From: an uncultured Prevotella sp.
GTDB taxonomy: Bacteria; Bacteroidota; Bacteroidia; Bacteroidales; Bacteroidaceae
Assembly (NCBI GenBank): GCA_905233825.1
Contig: CAJOFE010000008.1
Location: forward strand, 1-64,000
Length of the DNA stretch: 64,000 nt
Reading direction: 5' to 3'
Below the pieces are notes generated by a model. It was not told the origin of the DNA. It worked only from the letters and a program-made list of their open reading frames with translations, and ran no database searches. Each line of letters opens with the position of its first letter. The first letter of the stretch is position 1. Below are positions 8,749-16,074 of this stretch, in pieces. Both the position numbers and the translations under genes were made by a program.

Positions 8749-8782
8749 GGGTGCATGACGTTGTTTCATGCACCCTTTTTTT
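8749..8782 (+). terminator. perfect rho-independent terminator
   Basis: GGGTGCATGA (8749-8758) pairs without mismatch with TCATGCACCC (8766-8775) over a 7-base loop, followed by seven T. It ends the 7901-8706 unit 42 bases after the stop. A TAACTTTG element (8788-8795) follows at once and may start the next transcript. Confidence 0.85.
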
Positions 8783-8808
8783 GTTTGTAACTTTGCATTG
8801 TCGAAAGT

Positions 8809-8917
8809 CAGACGGATTGACGGATGGATAGACGGTTAGACGGGTGATGACGGTTAGACGGGTGATGACGGTTAGACGGATTGACGGATGGATAGACGGT
8901 TAGACGATTAGACGATG
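8809..8917 (+). repeat. imperfect tandem repeat of GACGG-type units
   Basis: About 110 bases made only of short units such as GACGGATTGACGGATGGATA and GACGGTTAGACGGGTGAT, some repeated exactly (GACGGTTAGACGGGTGAT occurs twice in a row; the opening unit recurs at the end). It fills most of the 289-base gap between the two-gene unit and the SSB-like gene. No coding potential was seen. The units have no constant spacers, so it is not a CRISPR array. Confidence 0.75.
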
Positions 8918-8995
8918 AGTTCTTTGAGATTTTGCTACAATGAAACCGCACGGGTAGGCCCGGGCGAACAATAATCTATAACTTAATACAAACAG

Positions 8996-9277
8996 ATGGA
9001 GACAAAGATTTTGAAAGTGGTACGCCAGGGTGAGGCCTTCAGCGTACAAAGCAAGCAGAGTGAGAGCGGTCAGATTCAGAAGTGCAACATCGTGCTGAAG
9101 GAGCTGGGCGGCTCGAAGTTTGAAAACGAGTATGTGTGCGCCATGCTGGGCAACCTGGCGGCGTGCAGGTTCTACGAGGGTGACATCGTGATTGCCACGC
9201 TTCGTTTCTCTACCCACGAGTATCAGGGGCAGGCATTCCAGGAGATTCTGGCCACTGACCTCGTAAAAATTAACTAA
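8996..9277 (+). CDS. SSB-like OB-fold protein (DUF3127-like)
   Basis: A 93-residue protein (METKILKVVRQGEAFSVQSK...) with the strand pattern of small OB-fold proteins of the DUF3127/single-strand-binding type: a polar strand with QKCNIVLKELGG, then NEYVCAMLGNLA, then FYEGDIVIATLRFSTHEYQG ending in QEILATDLVKI. These Bacteroidetes proteins are thought to bind single-stranded DNA and often sit next to phage or plasmid replication genes. Here a Rha-type regulator and a primase-helicase follow in the same direction, which supports a replication role. The family call is by pattern only. Confidence 0.6.
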   Translation: METKILKVVRQGEAFSVQSKQSESGQIQKCNIVLKELGGSKFENEYVCAMLGNLAACRFYEGDIVIATLRFSTHEYQGQAFQEILATDLVKIN

Positions 9278-9346
9278 CCCCCTCTAAATCTCCCCGAGGT
9301 GAGACTTTTAACTCTCTCCCTCGGAAGGGGTGGGGAGGGGTTCACT
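9278..9346 (+). repeat. GC-rich palindromic intergenic repeat
   Basis: Just after the stop codon the DNA reads CCCCCTCTAAATCTCCCCGA, then ends in CTCTCCCTCGGAAGGGGTGG and GGAGGGGTT. C-runs, a central CCCTCGG/CCCCGAG core and G-runs form an imperfect palindrome. The same family occurs in frame inside the primase gene (10827-10911, 11204-11292) and between genes at 30604, 30712 and 62908. Confidence 0.6.
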
Positions 9347-9423
9347 GAGTTGAAGCCGAGGAGGATATTCTCGAGTAAATGGCCAAAGAATCTGAATGCT
9401 TCTTCTCGCAAAATCAACTCACA

Positions 9424-10161
9424 ATGATGAATACAAATATTATTAATACAGTACAAACAATGACGTCGCTCGAGATTGCCGAGCTGACAGGTAAGAACCA
9501 TTTTGACGTGATGAGGGCTATCCGCAAAATGGAGTCTGCATGGGAGAAAACATGTGGATGCAAATTTGCATTGACATCCCGAACCATCATTCAGCCTAAC
9601 GGTGGAACACGTGAGGTGCCCTGTTACGTCCTGACCAAGACCGAGTGCCTCTACATCGCCACGAAGTTCAACGACGAGGCACGCGCCAAGCTGGTGCTCC
9701 GCTGGGAGGAGCTGGAGCGCAATCAGATGATATTAGGCACGGATTTTCGCGGCTTTATAGAAAAAGACATGGCTTCTCTCACTGGAAAGAGCTGCGTTCC
9801 TCTAAATGAGGGCCGTGTTAATCTGTGCCAAAGAATTGTTGCTGCTGCCGATGAGATTATCGGCGAGGGGCTGAGGGTTCTGAACGAGGCTGCCGAGGAC
9901 TCGCTGACAGCCACGCAGGTGGCGAAGACGTTTAACATGACGGTCTTCGACTTCAATGCCGTGCTGCGCGACATGGGCATACAGTATCGCCGACACGGAC
10001 GGTGGAACATCAGCGACGACCTGGCCGACCGCAACCTGGTGCGCCTGCGCACGCACATCTCCTATTCGCTGAAAGGCGAGAAGAAGGTGAAACACTACAT
10101 GACGTGGACGCTCGACGGCCTCAGATTCCTGAATTCCAAACTTGGGTATCCGAATTTTTGA
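9424..10161 (+). CDS. Rha family phage regulatory protein with C-terminal antirepressor-like domain
   Basis: The N-terminal part (about residues 10-100) carries the Rha signature: MTSLEIAELTGKNHFDVMRA, then PCYVLTKTECLYIATKFNDE followed by ARAKLVLRWEELE. The second half (about 125-245) looks like a phage antirepressor C-terminal DNA-binding domain (LTATQVAKTFNMTVFDFNAV, QYRRHGRWNISDD). Such proteins regulate lysogeny or conjugative functions. I chose ATG 9424 (MMNTN...) because homologues start shortly before the Rha motif; the frame extends up to 9379. It lies between the SSB-like gene and the primase, all in one direction. The cargo suggests a remnant prophage or plasmid replication module. 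Confidence 0.75.
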   Translation: MMNTNIINTVQTMTSLEIAELTGKNHFDVMRAIRKMESAWEKTCGCKFALTSRTIIQPNGGTREVPCYVLTKTECLYIATKFNDEARAKLVLRWEELERNQMILGTDFRGFIEKDMASLTGKSCVPLNEGRVNLCQRIVAAADEIIGEGLRVLNEAAEDSLTATQVAKTFNMTVFDFNAVLRDMGIQYRRHGRWNISDDLADRNLVRLRTHISYSLKGEKKVKHYMTWTLDGLRFLNSKLGYPNF

Positions 10162-10305
10162 GGTAGGAAGGAGGAGGTAGGAAGGAGGAAGGACTTCTAA
10201 ATTCTTAATTCTTACTTGCTGAAAGCAACACCTCTAAATTCAAAATTCTTAATTCTTACTTGCCACAGGCAACACCTCTTAATTCAAAATTCTAAATTCA
10301 AACAT
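10162..10305 (+). repeat. simple-sequence intergenic repeats before the primase gene
   Basis: Two kinds of filler repeat: first purine-rich AGGTAGGAAGGAGGAGGTAG-type sequence (10162-10196), then two near-copies of a block containing TAATTCTTACTTGC...GCAACACCTCT and strings of AATTCAAAATTC/TCTAAATTC. The purine block resembles the DNA coding for the Arg/Lys/Gly tail of the methyltransferase at 54588-54638. Codons 1-31 of the long frame opening at 10216 fall in this block and are not likely to be translated. Confidence 0.6.
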
Positions 10306-10308
10306 CAA

Positions 10309-12630
10309 ATGAGTTGCTACATGATTTATTACAAGGATGGGGCGAAGAGGATGCGCCCCGTCCTTTCGAGAGAGGAATATCTGAAGCTGAGGGACGGGGG
10401 TGAGCAGCAGGTGATGCTGGCTGCCATCCGTCGGGGTAGCGAGGGGCTGAAAGGCCGGCTGGTGCAGATGAACTACTCGTGCCTGCCCAACGAGGACGGA
10501 AGTCTGAAAGGCTCGGCGCGGCTGAGCAACACGGTGGGCATGGACATCGACCACATAGCGCCCGAGGAGATGGCCGACGTTCGCAACCGCATACTCGCGA
10601 AGAAAGACGAGCTGGGCCTGCTGATGCTGGAGCTGAGTGCCCGCGGCAAGGGCTATCACCTGGTGTTCCGTCGCCGCCCTGAGCTTTCGCAGGAGGAGAA
10701 CCTGCGCTGGGCCAGCGAGCTGCTGGGCGTGGAGTATGACAAGGGGGCGAAGGACATCACCCGCGTCTTCTTCACCACGACGGCGGGCAAGGAGGAGCTG
10801 CTGTTCCTGGATGACGCAATGTTTGACCCCCTCCCTGCCTCCCCGGGGGGAGAGAAGCCCCTCCCTGATAAGACCCCTCCCCCTCGGGGGAGGTCGGGAG
10901 AGGGGTTATTCCCTTCGCACTATCACGGCATCCCGTTCAAGGACATCATCGCGAAGTACTGGGAGGTGAACAACCGCGGCTTTGAGCCTACGGAGGGCGA
11001 CCGCGACACGCTGACCTATCAGCTGGCCTGCGACCTGCGACATATCTGCGGACGCAACGCCGAGTGGCTCGACCAGGTGATTCCCTGCTACGACGGTTTT
11101 TCGCCCGAAGAGAAACGGCAAAAAATCAGGAGTGCGCTGAGCTCGGAGTTCAACGGGTTTCCGATGCGGCTGAGGAATGTGCTGAACAGCCTGCAGACCA
11201 CGACCCCCCCGTCGTCCCCCGAGGGGGACACCATAGACGAGGAACAGCAAGACTATAGTAGCCCCCTCGGGGGCTTGAAAAGGGGGTTACCCCAAGGCAT
11301 CCGCGACTCCGTCAACGCCGTGGGCCCTGCGATGGCAATGCCTGTGGTGACGGCTATCTGTCCCTGCATAGGCACGCTGGCAACGGGAGTGGTGCTCGAT
11401 GTGCACGGCCAGAAGAAGGGGCTGAACCTCATCGCGTACATAGCCGGTGACTTCGCCTCGGGAAAAGGTCAGATAGACCCCGTGGTGGATGCCTGGATGA
11501 GCGAGGTGCAGGCGCTGGACAAGATGTATCAGATGCAGGAAGACGAGTGGCGCGCCAAGAAAAGGGCGGCGAAGAACAAGGAGGAGCAGCCCGAGGAGCC
11601 GAAGCTGCCCGTGCGCTGTCTGACGATGAACAACACCGTTGCCAACCTGGCCGAGCGGCTGGCCAACACCGAGGGCAGGCACGCCTTCTCCTTCACTCCC
11701 GAGGCCGACACGGTGGCGCAGAAGTGGAAGTCGGCCATGAGCGACTTCTCGGTGATGCTGCGTCAGAGCTACGACGGCTCGAAGTATGAGCGCGAGGCCC
11801 GAAGTGCCGACGCGGTGAACGTGCATATCGACCGCCTGTTGTGGAATGTCACGATGTGCGGCACACCCGATGCCCTCTATCGTGTGGTGAACAACTACAC
11901 CGACGGTTTCCAGAGCCGCATCGCTGTAGCCCGCACCCCCGACAACACCTTCGCACCCTTGGAGGACAAGCCCTACGTGCTGACCGACCGTCAGCGGGAG
12001 CATATCTGCCAGGTGGCCCATCTGTTGCCCCTGATGCAGGGCGAGGTGGTGCTGCCCAAGCTGGAGGCGAAGGGGCGCGAGTGGCTGGAGAAGATACGGC
12101 TGGAGACGATGATGAACGACGACAAGGTGCGTGCCCGCCAGCGCTTCCGCGTCTGCGTGACGGCACAGCGCATGACCTGCTGCCTGATGCTCTGCCGCGT
12201 GTGCGAACAGCTCATCCAGAAGCACGGGCTCAGCGGTGCCGAGAACAGGTTGAAGCAGCTGCCCAACCTGTGGAAGGAGATGCTACTGAAAGCACAGACA
12301 CCCACGATGCTCGATGCCTACGACGTGATAGCCGACTCGCTGATAGAGAACGCCCTGTTCTTCTTCCGCGACCGCATTGAGAACGCCTTCCAGAGCCGTG
12401 ACTATGCCGGTGGCGGCGACCGCCAGCGCATGGGACGCAACGACTCCATCTACGAACGGCTCGACCCGCAGTTCACCTTCGAGCAGGCCATGCAGCACTC
12501 CATAGCCGTGAAGGGTGCCGACGTGACTCGCAACAGCGTACGGCAGATGCTGAAGAACTGGCGCAAGCAGGAACTGATCGTGCAGACGGAAGTGGGACGC
12601 TACAGGAAAACACAGGAAGTGTGTCATTAA
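10309..12630 (+). CDS. primase-helicase (BT4734-like N-terminal domain + DUF3987)
   Basis: A 773-residue replication protein. The N-terminal domain (1-170) has archaeo-eukaryotic primase-like features: the DxD pair D79/D81 in VGMDIDHI, the GKGYHLVF strand with H117, and KDITRVFFTT. The middle and end match DUF3987-type helicase/ATPase proteins, with a Walker A-like loop at about 380-387 (GDFASGKG, last residue Gly instead of Ser/Thr). Start ATG 10309 (MSCYMIYYKDG) was chosen because the upstream codons are intergenic repeat. Two GC-rich palindromic repeats sit in frame (about residues 174-201 and 299-328) and add Pro/Gly-rich linkers. Such proteins prime plasmid or phage replication in Bacteroidetes. 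No integrase or mobilisation gene is nearby. Confidence 0.85.
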   Translation: MSCYMIYYKDGAKRMRPVLSREEYLKLRDGGEQQVMLAAIRRGSEGLKGRLVQMNYSCLPNEDGSLKGSARLSNTVGMDIDHIAPEEMADVRNRILAKKDELGLLMLELSARGKGYHLVFRRRPELSQEENLRWASELLGVEYDKGAKDITRVFFTTTAGKEELLFLDDAMFDPLPASPGGEKPLPDKTPPPRGRSGEGLFPSHYHGIPFKDIIAKYWEVNNRGFEPTEGDRDTLTYQLACDLRHICGRNAEWLDQVIPCYDGFSPEEKRQKIRSALSSEFNGFPMRLRNVLNSLQTTTPPSSPEGDTIDEEQQDYSSPLGGLKRGLPQGIRDSVNAVGPAMAMPVVTAICPCIGTLATGVVLDVHGQKKGLNLIAYIAGDFASGKGQIDPVVDAWMSEVQALDKMYQMQEDEWRAKKRAAKNKEEQPEEPKLPVRCLTMNNTVANLAERLANTEGRHAFSFTPEADTVAQKWKSAMSDFSVMLRQSYDGSKYEREARSADAVNVHIDRLLWNVTMCGTPDALYRVVNNYTDGFQSRIAVARTPDNTFAPLEDKPYVLTDRQREHICQVAHLLPLMQGEVVLPKLEAKGREWLEKIRLETMMNDDKVRARQRFRVCVTAQRMTCCLMLCRVCEQLIQKHGLSGAENRLKQLPNLWKEMLLKAQTPTMLDAYDVIADSLIENALFFFRDRIENAFQSRDYAGGGDRQRMGRNDSIYERLDPQFTFEQAMQHSIAVKGADVTRNSVRQMLKNWRKQELIVQTEVGRYRKTQEVCH
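10827..10911 (+). repeat. in-frame palindromic repeat inside the primase gene (copy 1)
   Basis: Two back-to-back C-run/G-run palindromes (CCTCCCCGGGGGGAG and CCTCCCCCTCGGGGGAGG) are translated as DPLPASPGGEKPLPDKTPPP and RGRSGEGLF. The insertion lies just after the primase-like domain and keeps the frame. The sequence is of the same family as the intergenic repeat at 9278-9346. Confidence 0.75.
11204..11292 (+). repeat. in-frame palindromic repeat inside the primase gene (copy 2)
   Basis: A C-run/G-run palindrome (GTCCCCCGAGGGGGAC), a short spacer, then a second (AGCCCCCTCGGGGGCT) and AAAAGGGGGTTACCCC. It is translated as TTPPSSPEGDTIDEEQQDYS then SPLGGLKRGLPQG. It forms a Pro/Gly/acidic linker between the N-terminal domain and the ATPase domain. 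Confidence 0.75.
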
Positions 12631-12673
12631 GGTCATTGGTCAAGAGTGTCATTAAGGCATTACGATATTAGGA

Positions 12674-13036
12674 ATGAAGATGGAAATCGAAAACACACAG
12701 GACTGCTTCGTGATGCTCTGGCGCATGCTGGAGCGCACGAGGCGCTTCCTCAAGACGCAGAGCCGCAGGTTCTGCATCCGCAACGTGCTGAAGCTGTGGT
12801 TCGAGAATGAAGCCACCGACGACTTCATCTGGGAGGTGTGCCGCATTTGCGAGCAGGAAGGCTGGAACGAACTGCCGCCGCCCAGGTTCTTTCCGCGCAA
12901 GCATCGTGAACTGCTACGGGCCATCGTCGCCGTCGGGACGGGCATCAGCTTCTACAGAATCAACCTGAAAGCCCTCGATGCCGCCTACTCGGTAGCCTTC
13001 CCCCACAGCACACCGATTAATGTGAACAAGAAATAG
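12674..13036 (+). CDS. hypothetical protein after the primase, 120 aa
   Basis: A basic, Trp/Cys-containing cytoplasmic protein (MKMEIENTQDCFVMLWRMLE, RTRRFLKTQSRRFCIRNVLK). The middle (WEVCRICEQEGWNELPPPRF) and end (YRINLKALDAAYSVAFPHST) look globular. Unknown family; position right after the primase in the same direction suggests an accessory replication or regulation role. The start could also be codon 3 (12680). A perfect inverted repeat follows the stop (13044-13075). Confidence 0.6.
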   Translation: MKMEIENTQDCFVMLWRMLERTRRFLKTQSRRFCIRNVLKLWFENEATDDFIWEVCRICEQEGWNELPPPRFFPRKHRELLRAIVAVGTGISFYRINLKALDAAYSVAFPHSTPINVNKK

Positions 13037-13043
13037 TAAAATG

Positions 13044-13075
13044 AAATGCTGCGACCCTCACGAGCCGCAGCATTT
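13044..13075. terminator. hairpin, possible bidirectional terminator
   Basis: AAATGCTGCG (13044-13053) pairs perfectly with CGCAGCATTT (13066-13075). On the plus strand it ends the replication island; only a weak T-run follows. On the minus strand it is followed by CATTTTAC and could end a transcript starting near 13272. Confidence 0.5.
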
Positions 13076-13272
13076 ACAAGCCTATGTTTAACTAAAAATC
13101 CTTTTCTCTAAAAGAAATTTCCAGCTCACAAGAGCTAAAAATTTGAAAGTTTAAATGGGAGCTTCACAGCGACCACCTGTTACCCACAGTTGAAAACTTT
13201 CTTTTTTACCAATAACTAAAAACCTAAAACTATAAATATTACTACTAACCTAAAACAATCTATTAACCTTTT
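13044..13272 (-). ncRNA. possible minus-strand non-coding transcript
   Basis: A minus-strand TACCTTTG (complement of 13280-13287) would start transcription near 13272, running left to the hairpin at 13044-13075. The 230 bases contain no ATG on this strand except inside the end hairpin, and include local stems (AGCTC/GAGCT near 13130, flanked by AAATTT on both sides). This is the main content of the 424-base gap after the replication island, apart from the palindrome at 13348 and the promoter at 13426. The call rests on promoter plus structure only. Confidence 0.3.
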
Positions 13273-13347
13273 GATGGTGCAAAGGTACAACTAAATTGGC
13301 ATTTTCGCAATGTTTTATGCTAAAAAAGTGCATAAAAAACCTATTCT

Positions 13348-13363
13348 CTTGATTTAAATCAAG
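13348..13363. promoter_or_regulatory. 16-bp perfect palindrome with FNR/CRP-type core
   Basis: CTTGATTTAAATCAAG is perfectly palindromic and contains TTGATTTAAATCAA, which fits the FNR-family consensus TTGAT-N4-ATCAA. Its centre is about 70 bases before the -7 element at 13426, a usual distance for an activator of the CRP/FNR family. Confidence 0.5.
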
Positions 13364-13425
13364 TCTTGTGCACGAGAACAACGAAAAAAAATGCATTTTA
13401 CCATTCATCATTCATCATTTTTTAC

Positions 13426-13433
13426 TACCTTTG
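13426..13433 (+). promoter_or_regulatory. -7 promoter element of the glycosyltransferase operon
   Basis: TACCTTTG matches TAnnTTTG and lies 28 bases before ATG 13461, giving a short leader. It rules out the earlier in-frame ATG at 13368 as the start. Confidence 0.6.
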
Positions 13434-13460
13434 CATCGGAAAAAAACGCAATTTGAAGGT

Positions 13461-14030
13461 ATGAAGAAACTACTTATTATTATCATCTTGCTGCTGCTGG
13501 TGATCATCATGGTTGTCACCCGCCCGTCGAAGGCTGCCCATAAGGAGGCCATGATGGAGGCCGTGAAGGAGTTTGTGAATGACGAGGCCGACAGTCTGGG
13601 ACTGGGCGACAATGTGCTGACCGACTTGGGCAAGGGCATCGTGAACAAGACCATTGAGAAAGGTCTCAACATGAAGCTGGAGATGCACGACTATCTGATT
13701 TTCAACACGACCTACGTGAAGCTGAAGGGCGAGGAGCAGATGTTGTCGGTGGGTCTTCTCGGGCATGTGTTTACCTTCGACAGCCAGATGCTTCGTGAAA
13801 AACTGGAGGAGGCTGCCAACGAGAAGGCGCTCATCAAGCAGAACGAGCGCGAGCTGAGGGAGCTGGAGAAAGAGAAGAAGAAGCGCGAGAAGGAGCTGGC
13901 GAAGGAGCGTCGCCGTGCTGAGAAGGACTCCATACGTGCTGCCAAGCGCGAGGCGAAAGAACGCCGTCGGGCTGAGAAAGACTCTATCCGCGAGGCTAAG
14001 CGCCTGGAGCGGGAGGCTCAGGAGCAATGA
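13461..14030 (+). CDS. DUF4359-like membrane-anchored protein with charged coiled-coil tail
   Basis: 189 residues: an N-terminal membrane segment (MKKLLIIIILLLLVIIMVVT), a small domain (about 25-120, with MHDYLIFNTTYVKLKGEEQM) resembling DUF4359, then a long Arg/Lys/Glu-rich helix (about 125-189). The helix contains a tandem 17-18 residue repeat, ERRRAEKDSIRAAKREAK followed by ERRRAEKDSIREAKRLER. Start 13461 follows a promoter at 13426. The stop overlaps the next ATG by four bases (ATGA), so it is coupled to two glycosyltransferases. Role unknown; possibly envelope-associated. Confidence 0.7.
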   Translation: MKKLLIIIILLLLVIIMVVTRPSKAAHKEAMMEAVKEFVNDEADSLGLGDNVLTDLGKGIVNKTIEKGLNMKLEMHDYLIFNTTYVKLKGEEQMLSVGLLGHVFTFDSQMLREKLEEAANEKALIKQNERELRELEKEKKKREKELAKERRRAEKDSIRAAKREAKERRRAEKDSIREAKRLEREAQEQ

Positions 14031-15292
14031 AGGTGCTGATGGTCAATACCAGTGAGTCGATGGGTGGGGCAGCGGTGGCTGCCAACCGTCTGACGGATGC
14101 GCTGAACAACAACGGCGTGAAGGCTCGCATGCTGGTACGCGACAAGCAGGACAGCGACATCACGGTATCGACCTGTGGCAACGGATTGCAGAACAGGTGG
14201 AACTTCCTGTGGGAGCGGCTGGTGATCTGGATGACCAACGGCCTGAGCCGCAAGAACCTGTTCAAGGTGTCGATAGCCAATGCGGGCACGGACATCTCGA
14301 AGACGCGGGAGTTTCGCGAGGCCGACATCATCCACCTGCACTGGGTGAACCAGGGCATGCTCTCGCTGAAGGGCATCAGGAAAATCCTGCAGAGCGGCAA
14401 GCCGGTGGTGTGGACGATGCACGACATGTGGCCTATGACGGCCATCTGCCATCATGTCTACGAGTGTGAGGGCTATACGCAGTCGTGCGGCCAGTGCCCC
14501 TTCCTCCGTCATCCTGGCAGTAACGACCTCTCGGCTCGGGTGTTCCGGAAGAAACAGAAAATCTTCCACTCACTACCCACCACTCACCCCTCACCTCTAA
14601 CCTTCGTCGCCGTCAGCGAGTGGCTGGCAGACCGGGCGAGAAAGAGTGCACTGACGGGCAGCTTCCCCGTAGAGGTGATTCCCAATGTGCTCTCGCTGCA
14701 GCAGTTCACCATCATCGACCGCATTGATGCCCGTACGGCCGTAGAGGCCGAGGAGCGCTATGTCATCGCCTTCGGTGCAGCCCGTATCGACGACCCCATC
14801 AAGGGCTTCAGCTATTTGACTGAGGCCCTGCGCTTGCTGGTGAGTTCAGGGCGTTTCCAGGCTTCCGACATCCGGCTGCTGCTCTTCGGACAGCTGCGCG
14901 ATGCCTCTATCCTCGACACGCTGCCCGTTCCCTACACCCATCTGGGCTATATTGACGATGCCTACCGGCTGTCGCAGGTGTATTCGGCATCGAACATCAC
15001 CGTGTCGTCGTCGCTCTACGAGACCTTCGGACAGACGCTCATCGAGGCGATGGCGTGCGGCAGCATACCCGTATCGTTCGACGGCTCAGGACAGGCCGAC
15101 ATCATCAGTCACGAGAAGAACGGCTATCTGGCCAAGCGGCTTTCGGCAGAGAGTTTGGCAGAGGGCATCGCGTGGGGACTGACGAGCTCGCTGACACCGC
15201 AGGAGCTGCGTCGCTGCGTCATCCGTCGCTTCAGTGAGGGGGTGGTGGCACAGCAGTATCTGAAGCTGTATCAAATGATAATTGAGAAATGA
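14027..15292 (+). CDS. glycosyltransferase family 4-like (GT-B fold)
   Basis: 421 residues. The N-terminal part shows the GT4 start MKVLMVNTSESMGGAAVAAN and the acceptor-domain HLHWVNQGMLSLKGIR / WTMHDMWPMTAICHHVYECE. The C-terminal part has the donor-binding signature SSSLYETFGQTLIEAMACGS followed by IPVSF. These enzymes move sugars from nucleotide-sugar donors to lipid- or polymer-linked acceptors in the cytoplasm. A simple repeat (CACTACCCACCACTCACCCC region, 14568-14602) is translated in frame as SLPTTHPSPLT in the linker. Coupled by ATGA overlaps to the genes on both sides. Confidence 0.88.
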   Translation: MKVLMVNTSESMGGAAVAANRLTDALNNNGVKARMLVRDKQDSDITVSTCGNGLQNRWNFLWERLVIWMTNGLSRKNLFKVSIANAGTDISKTREFREADIIHLHWVNQGMLSLKGIRKILQSGKPVVWTMHDMWPMTAICHHVYECEGYTQSCGQCPFLRHPGSNDLSARVFRKKQKIFHSLPTTHPSPLTFVAVSEWLADRARKSALTGSFPVEVIPNVLSLQQFTIIDRIDARTAVEAEERYVIAFGAARIDDPIKGFSYLTEALRLLVSSGRFQASDIRLLLFGQLRDASILDTLPVPYTHLGYIDDAYRLSQVYSASNITVSSSLYETFGQTLIEAMACGSIPVSFDGSGQADIISHEKNGYLAKRLSAESLAEGIAWGLTSSLTPQELRRCVIRRFSEGVVAQQYLKLYQMIIEK

Positions 15293-16074
15293 TCAAGTTC
15301 ACTGTCATAACAATTACATATCAGGCGGAGAAGGTGCTGCAAAGGACGCTGCAGAGCGTGCTGCACCAGACGCATGAGGACGTGGAGCACCTGATTATCG
15401 ACGGGGCCTCGAAAGACGGCACGCTGGCGATGGCCGAGCAGTATAAGGCCGAGAGCGACGCTTCTGACTGCGGCCATAAGGTCATCGTGCGCTCAGAGCC
15501 CGACGACGGCATCTACCACGCAATGAACAAAGGACTGACGCAGGCCTCGGGCGACTATATCATCTATATGAACGCGGGCGACTTCTTCCCACAGGACGAC
15601 ACGCTGGAGCAGATTGCACGTCGCTGCCGGCTGAACGAGCTGCCTACCAGCGAGTGGCCTGCCGTGCTCTATGGCAATACCGACATCGTCGATGGGGAAG
15701 GGAAGTATCTGCATCCCCGGCGGCTGCAACCGCCAGAGAAGCTCACCTGGCGCTCGTTCCGTCAGGGCATGCTCGTCTGCCATCAGGCTTTCTACGCCCG
15801 TACCGACATTGCCAAGAACCTGCAATATGACACGCGTTACAAGTATTCTGCCGATGTGGACTGGTGTATCCGCGTGATGAAAGAGGCCGATCGCCTGGGA
15901 CTGCCCCTCTGCAACATCGGTATGGTGGTGGCCAACTACACGGAGGAGGGCACAACAACGCGCCACCACCGGGAGTCGCTGCGCGAGCGATACAGGGTGA
16001 TGGCGCATCACTATGGTCAGCTGAGCACCTTCTTCATGCACTGCTGGTTTGCAGTGCGCTCAGTATTTACTTAA
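15289..16074 (+). CDS. glycosyltransferase family 2
   Basis: 261 residues with a GT-A fold: MIKFTVITITYQAEKVLQRT, IIDGASKDGT, SEPDDGIYHAMNKGLTQASG, then the metal-binding region YIIYMNAGDFF and later YKYSADVDWCIRVMKEADR. This is the small WcaA-like subgroup used in capsule, O-antigen or glycan assembly. Start overlaps the previous stop by four bases. The 3' end overlaps the convergent amylase gene by eight bases (16067-16074), so no separate terminator fits here. Confidence 0.9.
   Translation: MIKFTVITITYQAEKVLQRTLQSVLHQTHEDVEHLIIDGASKDGTLAMAEQYKAESDASDCGHKVIVRSEPDDGIYHAMNKGLTQASGDYIIYMNAGDFFPQDDTLEQIARRCRLNELPTSEWPAVLYGNTDIVDGEGKYLHPRRLQPPEKLTWRSFRQGMLVCHQAFYARTDIAKNLQYDTRYKYSADVDWCIRVMKEADRLGLPLCNIGMVVANYTEEGTTTRHHRESLRERYRVMAHHYGQLSTFFMHCWFAVRSVFT

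Noticed and set aside
8809..8917. CRISPR array
   Set aside because: Units are short and contiguous with no unique spacers of constant length.
11287..12225. 312-codon minus-strand ORF opposite the primase
   Set aside because: Leu/His/Gly-rich shadow frame; the plus strand carries the domain motifs.
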